Assembly (NCBI GenBank): GCA_910580015.1
Contig: CAJTVT010000022.1
Coordinates: 1 to 45,469 of the forward strand
Direction of reading: 5' to 3'
DNA length: 45,469 nucleotides
From: an uncultured Lachnospiraceae bacterium
GTDB lineage: Bacteria > Bacillota > Clostridia > Lachnospirales > Lachnospiraceae
Of this stretch, positions 26,098 to 34,530 are shown in pieces (within the stretch, counting starts at the first letter, position 1; every line of letters begins with the position of its first letter). The notes under the pieces were generated by a model. That model was not told the origin of the DNA. It was given only the letters and a program-made list of their open reading frames with translations, and did no database searches. The translations under genes were made by a program, and so were the position numbers.

Positions 26098-26117
26098 TGT
26101 ACTGACACGTTTATGTT

Positions 26118-27743
26118 TTATCCAACCTTCGTCCCATCAGAAAACAGCTTAATCACAAACAACGCAACGAGCATCAGCAAAATGCCCACTGGAAGCGCAA
26201 TCCATGCCGTCTGCACAAATCCTGCAACGATATAGGTCACAAAGGATACCACCGCTGCGGTAATTGCATAGGGAAGCTGTGTGGACACATGATTTACATG
26301 ATTACACTGCCCTCCAGCGGACGCCATAATGGTAGTATCTGAAATGGGAGAACAATGATCTCCGCACACAGCGCCTGCCATACATGCAGAGATAGAAATA
26401 ATCATCATATTCTCATTCGTTCCTGAGAACACAGCAACTACAATCGGAATCAGGATTCCGAAAGTCCCCCAGGAAGTCCCCGTTGCAAAGGCAAGAAAAC
26501 AGCCCACCAGGAAAATAATCGCCGGAAGCAACTTCAAAAGCCCAAGCGCACTAGACTGCATAACACCCGCTACGAAAACGGCAGCTCCCAAACTGTCCGT
26601 CATCTCCTTCAAAGTCCAGGCCAGAGTCAATATAAGAATAGCCGGAACCATAGCCTTAAATCCCTCTGGAATACATGCCATGGACTCGCCAAACTTCAAA
26701 ACCTTGCGAACAGCATAAAAGATAATTGTAATGACAAATGCAAAGAAACTTCCCAATACCAATCCTACGGAAGCATCACTTTCAGAGAATGCTTGCACAA
26801 ATCCTGCGCCGCTAAAGAACTTACCTGTATATATCATACCGATAACACAGCACACAATCAATACAACGATGGGAAAGACGAGATCCACCACCGTTCCTTT
26901 CGTATTGCTTGATTCTTGTTCTGCATTGGCATATGGACGATCTGGCGTTGTAAACAAATCACCCTTCATGGCATTCTCCTCATGAACCTTCATGGGACCA
27001 AATTCTATTTTTAGAAGCAACATTCCCACCATCATTACAATCGTCAATAATGCGTAAAAATTATAGGGAATTGCACGGATAAAGATGGAGAGTCCATCTT
27101 CTCCCTCCACAAATCCGGTTACTGCCGCTGCCCAAGAAGAAATGGGAGCGATAATGCAGACTGGAGCTGCTGTAGCATCAATCAAATAAGATAACTTTGC
27201 ACGAGAAATATTATGTTTATCCGTAACTGGACGCATCACACTACCCACTGTCAGGCAGTTAAAATAGTCGTCAATGAATATCAGCACCCCCAACAAAATC
27301 GTGGCAAGCTGTGCTCCTACTCGACTCTTGATATGTACACTTGCCCATCGTCCAAATGCGGCAGAACCACCTGCCTGATTCATCATGCACACCATAATAC
27401 CCAGAATTACAAGAAACACTAGGATTCCCACATTATAGCTGTCGGAAAGCACTCCAATAATTCCGTCCTGAAACACATGAGTCACCGTTTTCTCAAAAGT
27501 AAAACCAGAATAAAATAAGCCACCAATTAAAATCCCCACAAACAGGGAGCTATATACTTCCTTGGTGATCAGGGCAAGAACAATTGCCACAATTGGCGGG
27601 ACCAGCGCCATAAAGGTTGCGTACATGGCGGGAACGTACTCTTCTGTCTCTTCTGCCGCAAATGCAAGCAAGGGACTGAAGACTGCCAGCAGCATAATGG
27701 CCGAAGCTGCCAGGACTAATTTGCGTTTTGGTTTTTTCATCAT
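26118..27743 (-). CDS. NhaC-family Na+/H+ antiporter
   Basis: Integral membrane protein of 541 residues with an N-terminal cleavable-looking hydrophobic segment, and about 11-12 further helices. Family-type segments are LVPPIVAIVLALITKEVYSSL, ILVFLVILGIMVCMMNQAGGS, FIDDYFNCLTVGSVMRPVTD, and the conserved AVCGDHCSPISDTTIMASAGG and NHVNHVSTQLPY. It would exchange sodium for protons, though some NhaC members carry organic acids. GGAGA precedes two consecutive ATG codons. A terminator separates it from the PqqD-like gene, so it likely has a weak promoter of its own or read-through expression. Confidence 0.92.
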   Translation of the reverse strand: MMKKPKRKLVLAASAIMLLAVFSPLLAFAAEETEEYVPAMYATFMALVPPIVAIVLALITKEVYSSLFVGILIGGLFYSGFTFEKTVTHVFQDGIIGVLSDSYNVGILVFLVILGIMVCMMNQAGGSAAFGRWASVHIKSRVGAQLATILLGVLIFIDDYFNCLTVGSVMRPVTDKHNISRAKLSYLIDATAAPVCIIAPISSWAAAVTGFVEGEDGLSIFIRAIPYNFYALLTIVMMVGMLLLKIEFGPMKVHEENAMKGDLFTTPDRPYANAEQESSNTKGTVVDLVFPIVVLIVCCVIGMIYTGKFFSGAGFVQAFSESDASVGLVLGSFFAFVITIIFYAVRKVLKFGESMACIPEGFKAMVPAILILTLAWTLKEMTDSLGAAVFVAGVMQSSALGLLKLLPAIIFLVGCFLAFATGTSWGTFGILIPIVVAVFSGTNENMMIISISACMAGAVCGDHCSPISDTTIMASAGGQCNHVNHVSTQLPYAITAAVVSFVTYIVAGFVQTAWIALPVGILLMLVALFVIKLFSDGTKVG

Positions 27744-27756
27744 TTGTCTCTCCTTA

Positions 27757-27795
27757 TAAAAAACTGCCGCTTTTCAGATATCATCAAAGCGGCAG
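27757..27795 (-). terminator. terminator after the PqqD-like gene
   Basis: Minus strand stem CTGCCGCTTT / AAAGCGGCAG with a 12-base loop, followed by TTTTTTAT. It stands between the OPT-PqqD unit and the NhaC gene. Confidence 0.85.
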
Positions 27796-27801
27796 CTCTT
27801 T

Positions 27802-28149
27802 TTACTTCTGTTTTACATATCCTATGAATTTATTCTGATACAGAATCTGGATATATTTCACAAGTCTTGGAACCACTGGCTCCGCTTCCTTGCCAAACTG
27901 CGCAGAGACAAGCTTAGAAATCTCATATACATTCCGCTTCCCATCCATCTGTCGCCATACATAGCTTCCATAATCATCCAGAGCGATATGACTGACAGGG
28001 GGCCTTTTAAATATCTTCTGTGCAATCCAGTTGTAAAATCCTTTGTTCACCACATGAACGGTGACCTTTCCTTTTTTATCTGCATCCCAGGTATATACCG
28101 GATTACAGACCGGAATAAAATCCATAAAATTCTTCTTCGTTCTGCCCAC
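27802..28149 (-). CDS. PqqD-like protein
   Basis: Small winged-helix protein of the PqqD superfamily, the fold that serves as a RiPP precursor-peptide recognition element. The core LDDYGSYVWRQMDGKRNVYEI..LVSAQFG matches the PqqD pattern (aspartate-glycine-helix, then DG and I). No radical SAM enzyme, precursor or protease lies nearby. A preceding segment of about 55 residues is unusual compared with free-standing PqqD. I chose GTG at 28149 because AAAGGAG lies 5 bases upstream. The alternative at 28167 has no ribosome site. It follows the OPT transporter after 20 bases, so they are probably co-transcribed. Confidence 0.75.
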   Translation of the reverse strand: MGRTKKNFMDFIPVCNPVYTWDADKKGKVTVHVVNKGFYNWIAQKIFKRPPVSHIALDDYGSYVWRQMDGKRNVYEISKLVSAQFGKEAEPVVPRLVKYIQILYQNKFIGYVKQK

Positions 28150-28169
28150 GGAATCTCCTTTAAACACGA

Positions 28170-30104
28170 TTATTTTTTCGACTTACGAAAACAAAACTGC
28201 CAAAGAGAAAGTGTCAGCAATGCAAAAGCGGCAAGCCCAATAAGATTTCCTACGTTTGGATCCGACAGGAATGGAATGATTCCTGGAAGGAATCCACCTA
28301 CAATTTCACTTACATTGGAGTCGCCAACCGGAATAATTGCCAAGATCGCCAGGAAAATACCAACAAGACCTTCTCCTGCAATCAAACCAGAGGAATATAA
28401 GATTCCGTTGGAATCCGCATCCTTTTTCTGTTTCTCGTTGAGATTCTTTCTCTTTTCGATAACCCATTTTACAATGCCACCTACCATCATAGGCGTACTC
28501 AGATGGATGGGCAGATACAGACCAATAGCAAACGGAAGTACTGGAATACCCAGTATTTCCACAATAATCGCAATAAATGCGCCAATTCCTACCAAAGTCC
28601 AGGGAAGATTGCCTCCCATAACACCCTCTACAATCATTTTCATCAAAGTTGCCTGGGGAGCTGGAAGTTCTGTAGAACCATAACCCCATGCAATATGAAG
28701 TAAGTACAAAACACCGCCGATGGCAAGAGAAGATGCAAGAACACCGATAATCTCACCAATCTGCTGTTTCTTTGGTGTTGCTCCTAAAATATAACCTGTC
28801 TTTAAATCCTGTGAGGTATCACCTGCGATAGCTGCCACAATACAGATTACGCCGCCAATCGCTATCGCTGCAATCATTCCTCCCTGCCCAGTAGAACCAG
28901 TTGCTTTCAAAGCGATGGTTGCAACCAGCAGAGTCGCAATGGTCATACCGGAAACTGGGTTGTTGCTGCTTCCCACAAGTCCAACCATACGGGAAGAAAC
29001 CGTTGCAAAGAAAAATCCAAAAATAACAATTAAGAATGCCCCAAACAGGTTAATCGGAATTACTGGGACAATCCAGATAGCAAGTGCAAGAATTACAATG
29101 CCGCCCAGAATGATCTTGATATTCAGATCCTGATTGGTACGCTCATCGGAGGCAACACCTTTTCCAAAACCTTTCAACGCTTCACGGAACGTTTTCACAA
29201 TCAATGGCAGTGACTTCACCAAACTCATCACACCACCACAGGCAACGGCACCTGCACCAATGTACTTGATATAATTTGACCAGATGGCAAAGGAACCTCC
29301 CTCTGCATACAACTGCGAAATACTAACGTCTGCTGGGAACAACACAATATCTGGTCCAAACAATACGATCATAGGCATTAAGACAAACCAGCCCAAAATA
29401 CCACCGCAGAACAGGTAAGAGGAAATCTTCGGTCCGCAGATATAACCTACACCCAAAAGCGCCGGCAACACGTCCATACCGACTCCAGAACCTTTGTAGG
29501 CTGGAATCTCATAATGTACCTCGCTGGGGAACAGCTTCAATCCATCTGTGATAAATTTGTAGGCTGCTGCAATACCAAGGCCCGCAAATACCGTGGATGC
29601 CTTATCTCCACCCTCTTCGCCTGCCATAAGTACCTCTGCACACGCTTTTCCTTCCGGATAGGGAAGTGTGCCATGTTCCTGTACAATCAAGGCCTTCCGC
29701 AGAGGAACCATAAAGAGGATTCCCAGCGCGCCTCCAATAAATGCAATCACTGCAATCTCAATCAAAGAGGGAGCTGAGGTTCCCCATTCGCCTGCCCACA
29801 GAAATAACGCTGGCAAGGTAAAGATTGCGCCTGCTGCTACAGATTCGCCCGCAGAACCAATGGTTTGTACCATATTATTCTCAAGGATCGAATCCTTTCT
29901 TAAAATTTTCCGGATAATACCCATGGAAATTACGGCTGCCGGAATGGATGCTGATACCGTCATCCCCACACGGAGACCAAGGTAAGCATTTGCTCCGCCG
30001 AACACAATTGCCAGAATAATTCCCAATATAATGGACGTGGATGTAAATTCCGGAAGTGTCTTGTTGGCGGGAACAAAAGGTTTGAAATCTTTGTTCTCAT
30101 TCAT
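28170..30104 (-). CDS. OPT-family oligopeptide transporter
   Basis: Integral membrane protein, 644 residues with about 15 helices, predicted to import peptides (or metal-chelate complexes) with protons. Characteristic pieces are TSTSIILGIILAIVFGGANAYLGLRVGMTVSASIPAAVISM, typical of the OPT family start, EGKACAEVLMAGE, and several Gly-rich helices with a terminal region near 600 of repeated hydrophobic segments. AAAGGAG lies before the ATG. It is transcribed with the PqqD-like gene. Substrate is unknown. Confidence 0.93.
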   Translation of the reverse strand: MNENKDFKPFVPANKTLPEFTSTSIILGIILAIVFGGANAYLGLRVGMTVSASIPAAVISMGIIRKILRKDSILENNMVQTIGSAGESVAAGAIFTLPALFLWAGEWGTSAPSLIEIAVIAFIGGALGILFMVPLRKALIVQEHGTLPYPEGKACAEVLMAGEEGGDKASTVFAGLGIAAAYKFITDGLKLFPSEVHYEIPAYKGSGVGMDVLPALLGVGYICGPKISSYLFCGGILGWFVLMPMIVLFGPDIVLFPADVSISQLYAEGGSFAIWSNYIKYIGAGAVACGGVMSLVKSLPLIVKTFREALKGFGKGVASDERTNQDLNIKIILGGIVILALAIWIVPVIPINLFGAFLIVIFGFFFATVSSRMVGLVGSSNNPVSGMTIATLLVATIALKATGSTGQGGMIAAIAIGGVICIVAAIAGDTSQDLKTGYILGATPKKQQIGEIIGVLASSLAIGGVLYLLHIAWGYGSTELPAPQATLMKMIVEGVMGGNLPWTLVGIGAFIAIIVEILGIPVLPFAIGLYLPIHLSTPMMVGGIVKWVIEKRKNLNEKQKKDADSNGILYSSGLIAGEGLVGIFLAILAIIPVGDSNVSEIVGGFLPGIIPFLSDPNVGNLIGLAAFALLTLSLWQFCFRKSKK

Positions 30105-30136
30105 TTAAATTTACTCTCCTTTGTTTTATTTTCTTC

Positions 30137-30165
30137 ATTTTAACAAGTTTATTACACTTTGTCCA
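30137..30165 (-). promoter_or_regulatory. promoter of the OPT-PqqD operon
   Basis: Minus strand TGGACA (30165-30160), 17-base spacer, TAAAAT (30142-30137), about 30 bases before the start codon. Confidence 0.5.
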
Positions 30166-30377
30166 CATTATTTAAAATTTAGTTTGTTTTTTTGTAAATA
30201 AATGCCAATTATGTTTCGCAATTAATTAAGAAATCTTTTCATTTTGTTATAATATTGTATTGAAATATCAAAATCATTTCCATTTATTACCACATCTCAT
30301 ATAATTTCTGTTGTAAACGCCATCATCCTGTTGTCCTCACTTATGCACATCTTACAATCTTTGTTTCAAATCCAAAA

Positions 30378-30403
30378 ATGGCTATGCCTTCTGGCATAAC
30401 CAT
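30378..30403 (-). terminator. terminator after citrate synthase
   Basis: Stem ATGG-TTATGCC / GGCATAG-CCAT with a 4-base loop, followed on the minus strand by TTTTT, about 70 bases after the citrate synthase stop. Confidence 0.75.
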
Positions 30404-30474
30404 TCTAAAAAAGAATTACGGAAACATCCACTACAAATTCTTCTCTCTTTATCCATAGCAGTCACAAATCTACA

Positions 30475-31818
30475 TTAACTACTTTCTTTCTCGTCCATAA
30501 CACTCATATACGCTGGACGGATAATTTTATTCATGCCAATCAATTCCTCCATGCGATGGGCACTCCAGCCTACAATCCGGGCAACGGCAAATATTGCTGT
30601 ATACAATTCTCTTGGGATTCCCAACATTTCATATACAAATCCGCTGTAGAAATCCACGTTAGGGCTTACCCCTTTAAAAATCTTGCGCTTTCCTGCGATC
30701 AACTTCGGCGCCAATTCCTCGATACTGTTATACAAAAGCATATCATCCTGCCGCTCTTTGGCTACTGCAAGTTTTTCCACATAACTCTTAAAGACACGTT
30801 CCCTGGGGTCAGAGAGGGAATATACTGCATGTCCCATGCCATAAATCAATCCCTTGTGATCAAATGCCTGTCCCGCAAGAATCTTGGCCAAATATGCCTC
30901 GATCTCCTCTTTATCATGAACATCCCTGATATTTGCACGAATGTTCTCCATCATTTCCATTACCTTAATGTTAGCCCCGCCATGCTTCGGTCCCTTCAGA
31001 GAGGACATCGCTGCTGCAATGGAAGAATACGTATCAGAACCAGAAGATGTCACCACCCTGGTTGTAAACGTAGAATTGTTTCCACCTCCATGTTCCATAT
31101 GGAGAATCAGAGCCACATCCAGAACCTTAGCCTCCAATTCACTGTAACATCTATCTGGACGCAGCATCATCAAAAGATTCTCCGCTGTGGATAGATGAGG
31201 GCCTGGCCTGTGAATGTACATACTGTCATCATTTTCATAATGATTATACGCATGATAAGCGTATATCGCAAGCATCGGAAAAATACTGATCAACTCAATA
31301 CACTGACGCAGACTATTGGTAATCACCTCCGGCGAATTCAGTTGATTATCATAAGAACCCAGCGTTAAAATACTTCTTGTCATGGAGTTCATAATATCCT
31401 TGGTCGCTGCTTTCATTATTACATCACGGGTAAAATTCGTTGGAAGCGTCCGGCTTTGAGCCATAATTCCGCAAAATTCTTTTAACTGTTCTGCCTGGGG
31501 CATCTCCCCAAATAATAAAAGGTATGCTATTTTCTCAAAACCATACCCCTTATCACCGATACATTTTACTAAATTATGCACATTATAGCCCCGATACCAT
31601 AGCTGGCCGTCACAAGGGGTCTTCACACCGTCCACATCCTGAAAAGAGACAATCTTAGAAATCGTCGTCAACCCTGTTAGGACACCCTTTCCATTCATAT
31701 CACGCAGTCCCCGGTTCACCCCATACTCCTCAAACAATGTATCTGAAATACTATCGTTCTTCCTACAAATTGCTTCTTGTTTTATCGCATAATTCATCAA
31801 AGCGTCTTCATTCCGCAT
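30475..31818 (-). CDS. citrate synthase
   Basis: Condenses acetyl-CoA with oxaloacetate. Catalytic segments are present: LHMEHGGGNNSTF (His), GMGHAVYSLSDPRERVFK (His) and NVDFYSGFVYEMLGIP (Asp). At 447 residues it is slightly longer than the shorter bacterial type, with an N-terminal extension. 2-methylcitrate synthase activity cannot be excluded. AGGAGG lies 5 bases before the ATG and inside the end of the MarR gene, whose stop codon overlaps it by 11 bases. In an anaerobe it probably feeds the oxidative or reductive branch to 2-oxoglutarate and glutamate. Terminator downstream. Confidence 0.93.
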   Translation of the reverse strand: MRNEDALMNYAIKQEAICRKNDSISDTLFEEYGVNRGLRDMNGKGVLTGLTTISKIVSFQDVDGVKTPCDGQLWYRGYNVHNLVKCIGDKGYGFEKIAYLLLFGEMPQAEQLKEFCGIMAQSRTLPTNFTRDVIMKAATKDIMNSMTRSILTLGSYDNQLNSPEVITNSLRQCIELISIFPMLAIYAYHAYNHYENDDSMYIHRPGPHLSTAENLLMMLRPDRCYSELEAKVLDVALILHMEHGGGNNSTFTTRVVTSSGSDTYSSIAAAMSSLKGPKHGGANIKVMEMMENIRANIRDVHDKEEIEAYLAKILAGQAFDHKGLIYGMGHAVYSLSDPRERVFKSYVEKLAVAKERQDDMLLYNSIEELAPKLIAGKRKIFKGVSPNVDFYSGFVYEMLGIPRELYTAIFAVARIVGWSAHRMEELIGMNKIIRPAYMSVMDEKESS

Positions 31819-32278
31819 ATATTACCTCCTGTCCTGTATCTAGATTTTGCAATGCACCTTTAATATTCTCATTGACCTTTCGTGAAACCTGAAGAAGAAC
31901 CTTGCGCTCCTCCTCTGTCACTCCTTTCAAAATAATATTATACATCTGTTTACGAAGTGCAGTAATTTCCTCCACTATTTGCAGGGCCTTCTCTGTCAGC
32001 ATAATATGCATACACCGACGATCTTCCTGATCCTGGACGATATAGATCAATTTCTGTTTTACCATTCGTCCTACTGACTGGGAAATATGTCCCTTATTAA
32101 ACAAATTAAGATCACTGATATCCTTCGAGGTATTATGCTCTCCCGACTTAAAAAGAAAATATAATATATCAATATCCACTTTTCGAAGATCATATTCTTC
32201 GCGTAGAACTTCAATTCTCCGATTATACAGCTTCTGAAACTGTGTTCCCTGCAAAAGACCTTCCAACATCCAGTCCAT
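31808..32278 (-). CDS. MarR-family transcriptional regulator
   Basis: 156-residue winged-helix regulator. The recognition region is YFLFKSGEHNTSKDISDLNL and GHISQSVGRMVKQKLIYIVQDQEDRRCMHIMLTEKA, with the usual D-R wing (QDQEDRR). Long helices at both ends form the dimer. I chose the ATG at 32278 because GAGGTGA is upstream; longer readings run through the upstream promoter and operator. It overlaps the citrate synthase start, so both are one transcript. A 13-bp perfect palindrome on its promoter suggests autoregulation. Confidence 0.88.
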   Translation of the reverse strand: MDWMLEGLLQGTQFQKLYNRRIEVLREEYDLRKVDIDILYFLFKSGEHNTSKDISDLNLFNKGHISQSVGRMVKQKLIYIVQDQEDRRCMHIMLTEKALQIVEEITALRKQMYNIILKGVTEEERKVLLQVSRKVNENIKGALQNLDTGQEVIYAE

Positions 32279-32308
32279 CAGTCTCACCTCATAGTTTAAT
32301 TTTAAACC

Positions 32309-32337
32309 AATATACCACTTGTCTCCAAGGAAATCAA
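32309..32337 (-). promoter_or_regulatory. promoter of marR-citrate synthase operon
   Basis: Minus strand TTGATT (32337-32332), 17-base spacer, TATATT (32314-32309). Both boxes fall inside the arms of the palindrome at 32309-32347. Confidence 0.7.
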
Positions 32338-32347
32338 GTGGTATATT
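32309..32347. promoter_or_regulatory. probable MarR operator, 13-bp perfect inverted repeat
   Basis: AATATACCACTTG (32309-32321) and CAAGTGGTATATT (32335-32347), identical when inverted, 13 bases apart. The arms cover the -10 and -35 boxes of the marR promoter. No T tract follows it on the minus strand, so an operator is more likely than a terminator. Confidence 0.7.
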
Positions 32348-32384
32348 ACACAAAAATAGAATTTTCATAAACTTTATTGAATTT

Positions 32385-33848
32385 TTATACATTAATCGGG
32401 GTATCATTTGCCCTCGATTCCCCTGCCTGAGGAATCGTAAACCAAAATTCCACTCCTTCTGGAAGATTTTCCACACCATATTTTCCATTATGCATGGTTA
32501 CCACACTCTGAACAATGTACAATCCCAAGCCTGCATGAGAAAGTTCACCGTTCTCTTTGCGATTTTTTGAATAAAATCCATTCCAGATATGAACAAGCTC
32601 TTCGACCGGAATCTGCTTACCAGTATTATATACCCCAAGCCGGATATCTCTCTGGGATTTGCGCAACGTTACTCGAATACTGCCGCCCATCTCTGTATGG
32701 TCAAAGGCGTTCATCATATAATTATCCACTGCCTGCTCTACATAATCACGGTCGCCACAAATAATACAATCCTCAGCCAAAAAAGATTCTATATGCACTT
32801 TCCTCTTCTTTGCCAGTCCATCATACTTCAAAATAATATACTCCATGACTTCTTTCATATTCAGAGCCTTTTTAATCATATTATCCATATGATGTTCCAT
32901 AACGGTCGTGTCCAACAAACCACTGACCAGTCCAGACATTTTCTGAACTTCCTCCTGTATGGAAGCAAGATAATACTCCCGATCCTCCCCTTCTACATAT
33001 TCCAGCATCTCAGCCTGACTAGAGATCACTGCAAGTGGGGTTTTAAGTTCATGCGTTACATTCGCAATGAAATCCTTGCGCATCTTTTCCAATCGCTCTT
33101 GCCGAACATTTTGTCGTAACTGCCTGTCTCTGCTCTCATCTACCTGCCCGATACTCTGCTGAAGCATGGATGAGAGTTCATTTACACTCTTTGCTAGATG
33201 CCTGACTTCCTGATATTTACTGTTCTCATCTGCTTTGACAGTAAAATCTCGGTTTGCTATCTTTTCTGTTATCAACGCAATACGCTCAACGGGTTTCGTT
33301 AAATATCCTGAAAGGAATAGCGTAAAAAGACTATCTATGCCAAAAACCACTACAAATATGGCCACTAGAAAATACTTGGATACTTCGTCCTTTCCCGTTA
33401 TGCCCCCTCCATACTTGCTGTCTTTTATGACAACATAAAAATCCATTTCCTCCTGTGTCAGTATCACTCGAAGTTTTGGGACTTCCCTCTGTCTGCTGTC
33501 TCGATTAAGAATTTGGACAGATTTTGAAAACTCATTTAGTTTTCGTTCCACATTCAGATAAACCAGATATTCCGAATCTTCCCCAGTTGTATACACCGAC
33601 TCCATATCCTCATCTGCAATGACAAAAGTAAGTCCTTCCTGTTCATAATTACGGAAAATAGAATAATCATCCAAGCAATTCAAATCCAACTCCGCAATAT
33701 CCAGATACGCATTATGAATCTGCGTATTCTTCAGATGATCATAGTATAAAGGAAATAGCATCTTGTAGATTAGGAAGCCACTGATCGCCGTAATAACTAA
33801 AAAAAACCATTGTATCAAAAATAATTTGACACTAGTCTGTTTTTTCAT
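32385..33848 (-). CDS. sensor histidine kinase
   Basis: Membrane sensor of a two-component system, 487 residues. A first membrane helix (about 10-30), an extracytoplasmic sensor of about 130-140 residues without a recognised fold, a second helix (about 170-195), a HAMP linker, a HisKA domain with phosphorylated H266 in NVTHELKTP, and a HATPase with N-box DNYMMNAFDHTE and G-box HAGLGLYIVQSV. I chose the ATG at 33848 because GAGGTGGAAGGAA precedes it and it overlaps the end of the response regulator gene, so the two are co-translated. Its signal is unknown; it follows the sulfate-activation genes. Confidence 0.93.
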   Translation of the reverse strand: MKKQTSVKLFLIQWFFLVITAISGFLIYKMLFPLYYDHLKNTQIHNAYLDIAELDLNCLDDYSIFRNYEQEGLTFVIADEDMESVYTTGEDSEYLVYLNVERKLNEFSKSVQILNRDSRQREVPKLRVILTQEEMDFYVVIKDSKYGGGITGKDEVSKYFLVAIFVVVFGIDSLFTLFLSGYLTKPVERIALITEKIANRDFTVKADENSKYQEVRHLAKSVNELSSMLQQSIGQVDESRDRQLRQNVRQERLEKMRKDFIANVTHELKTPLAVISSQAEMLEYVEGEDREYYLASIQEEVQKMSGLVSGLLDTTVMEHHMDNMIKKALNMKEVMEYIILKYDGLAKKRKVHIESFLAEDCIICGDRDYVEQAVDNYMMNAFDHTEMGGSIRVTLRKSQRDIRLGVYNTGKQIPVEELVHIWNGFYSKNRKENGELSHAGLGLYIVQSVVTMHNGKYGVENLPEGVEFWFTIPQAGESRANDTPINV

Positions 33849-34521
33849 TTCCTTCCACCTCAAAGCAGTAACCCACGCCATATACTGTGCGTATATAAGA
33901 AAGCTCCCCAAGCTTCTTGCGAAGCTGTTTTACCAGTGTATCAATGGTTCTTATATCCCCAACGTAATGATACCCCCAGACACTGTCTAGAATAAAATCT
34001 CTGGTAAGAACCGTTCCTCGATTCTTTACCAGAATATGTAACAATTCAAACTCTTTTGGAGTCGTCTCCACATACACATCATTAACATATACTTTCTTGG
34101 CATTCACTTCAAGACGAATGGCTCCAGCATAAACCACATCTTGCCCATGTCCTAGCCTTTTCAGCACCGCCTCTATATGCATCTTCACTACGGATAATGT
34201 ATAAGGCTTAATAATATAGTCATCTGCCCCCAGGGAAAATCCTTTGATCTGATCCTCCACTTCCTCCTTTGCTGTCAGCATTATCACTGGAACATTGGAA
34301 GTGAGGCGAATTCTTTTAAGCACTTCATACCCATCCGCAAAGGGGAGCATGACATCCAAAAGTACGATGTCAATCTCCGCCCTGTGAATGGAAAATTCCT
34401 GTATCCCGCTTAATCCATCCGCAGCCTGGTAAACCTTATAATTGTTCATTCTAAGGAACTCAGACAGCGTCTTTAACAGTTTGCCTTCATCCTCCACCAC
34501 TAATACTGTTATCTTATCCAT
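33832..34521 (-). CDS. OmpR/PhoB-family response regulator
   Basis: Cytoplasmic regulator of 229 residues. The receiver domain (1-120) has D10-D11 acidic pocket, phosphoacceptor D56 in LLDVMLP, and K in MLTAKEE. The C-terminal winged helix (about 135-225) has ETTPKEFELLHILVKNRGTVLTRDFILDSVWGY and RTIDTLVKQLRKKL. The gene starts 9 bases after the cysNC stop codon and overlaps the kinase gene, placing it in the same operon as sulfate activation. Confidence 0.94.
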   Translation of the reverse strand: MDKITVLVVEDEGKLLKTLSEFLRMNNYKVYQAADGLSGIQEFSIHRAEIDIVLLDVMLPFADGYEVLKRIRLTSNVPVIMLTAKEEVEDQIKGFSLGADDYIIKPYTLSVVKMHIEAVLKRLGHGQDVVYAGAIRLEVNAKKVYVNDVYVETTPKEFELLHILVKNRGTVLTRDFILDSVWGYHYVGDIRTIDTLVKQLRKKLGELSYIRTVYGVGYCFEVEGNEKTD

Positions 34522-34530
34522 TGTTATATC

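Larger units (their letters stand above)
30105..30474. other. AT-rich intergenic region between OPT and citrate synthase genes
   Basis: About 370 bases with no convincing ORF. It holds the OPT promoter near its left end and the citrate synthase terminator near 30378-30403. No RNA gene is recognisable in the middle. Confidence 0.7.
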
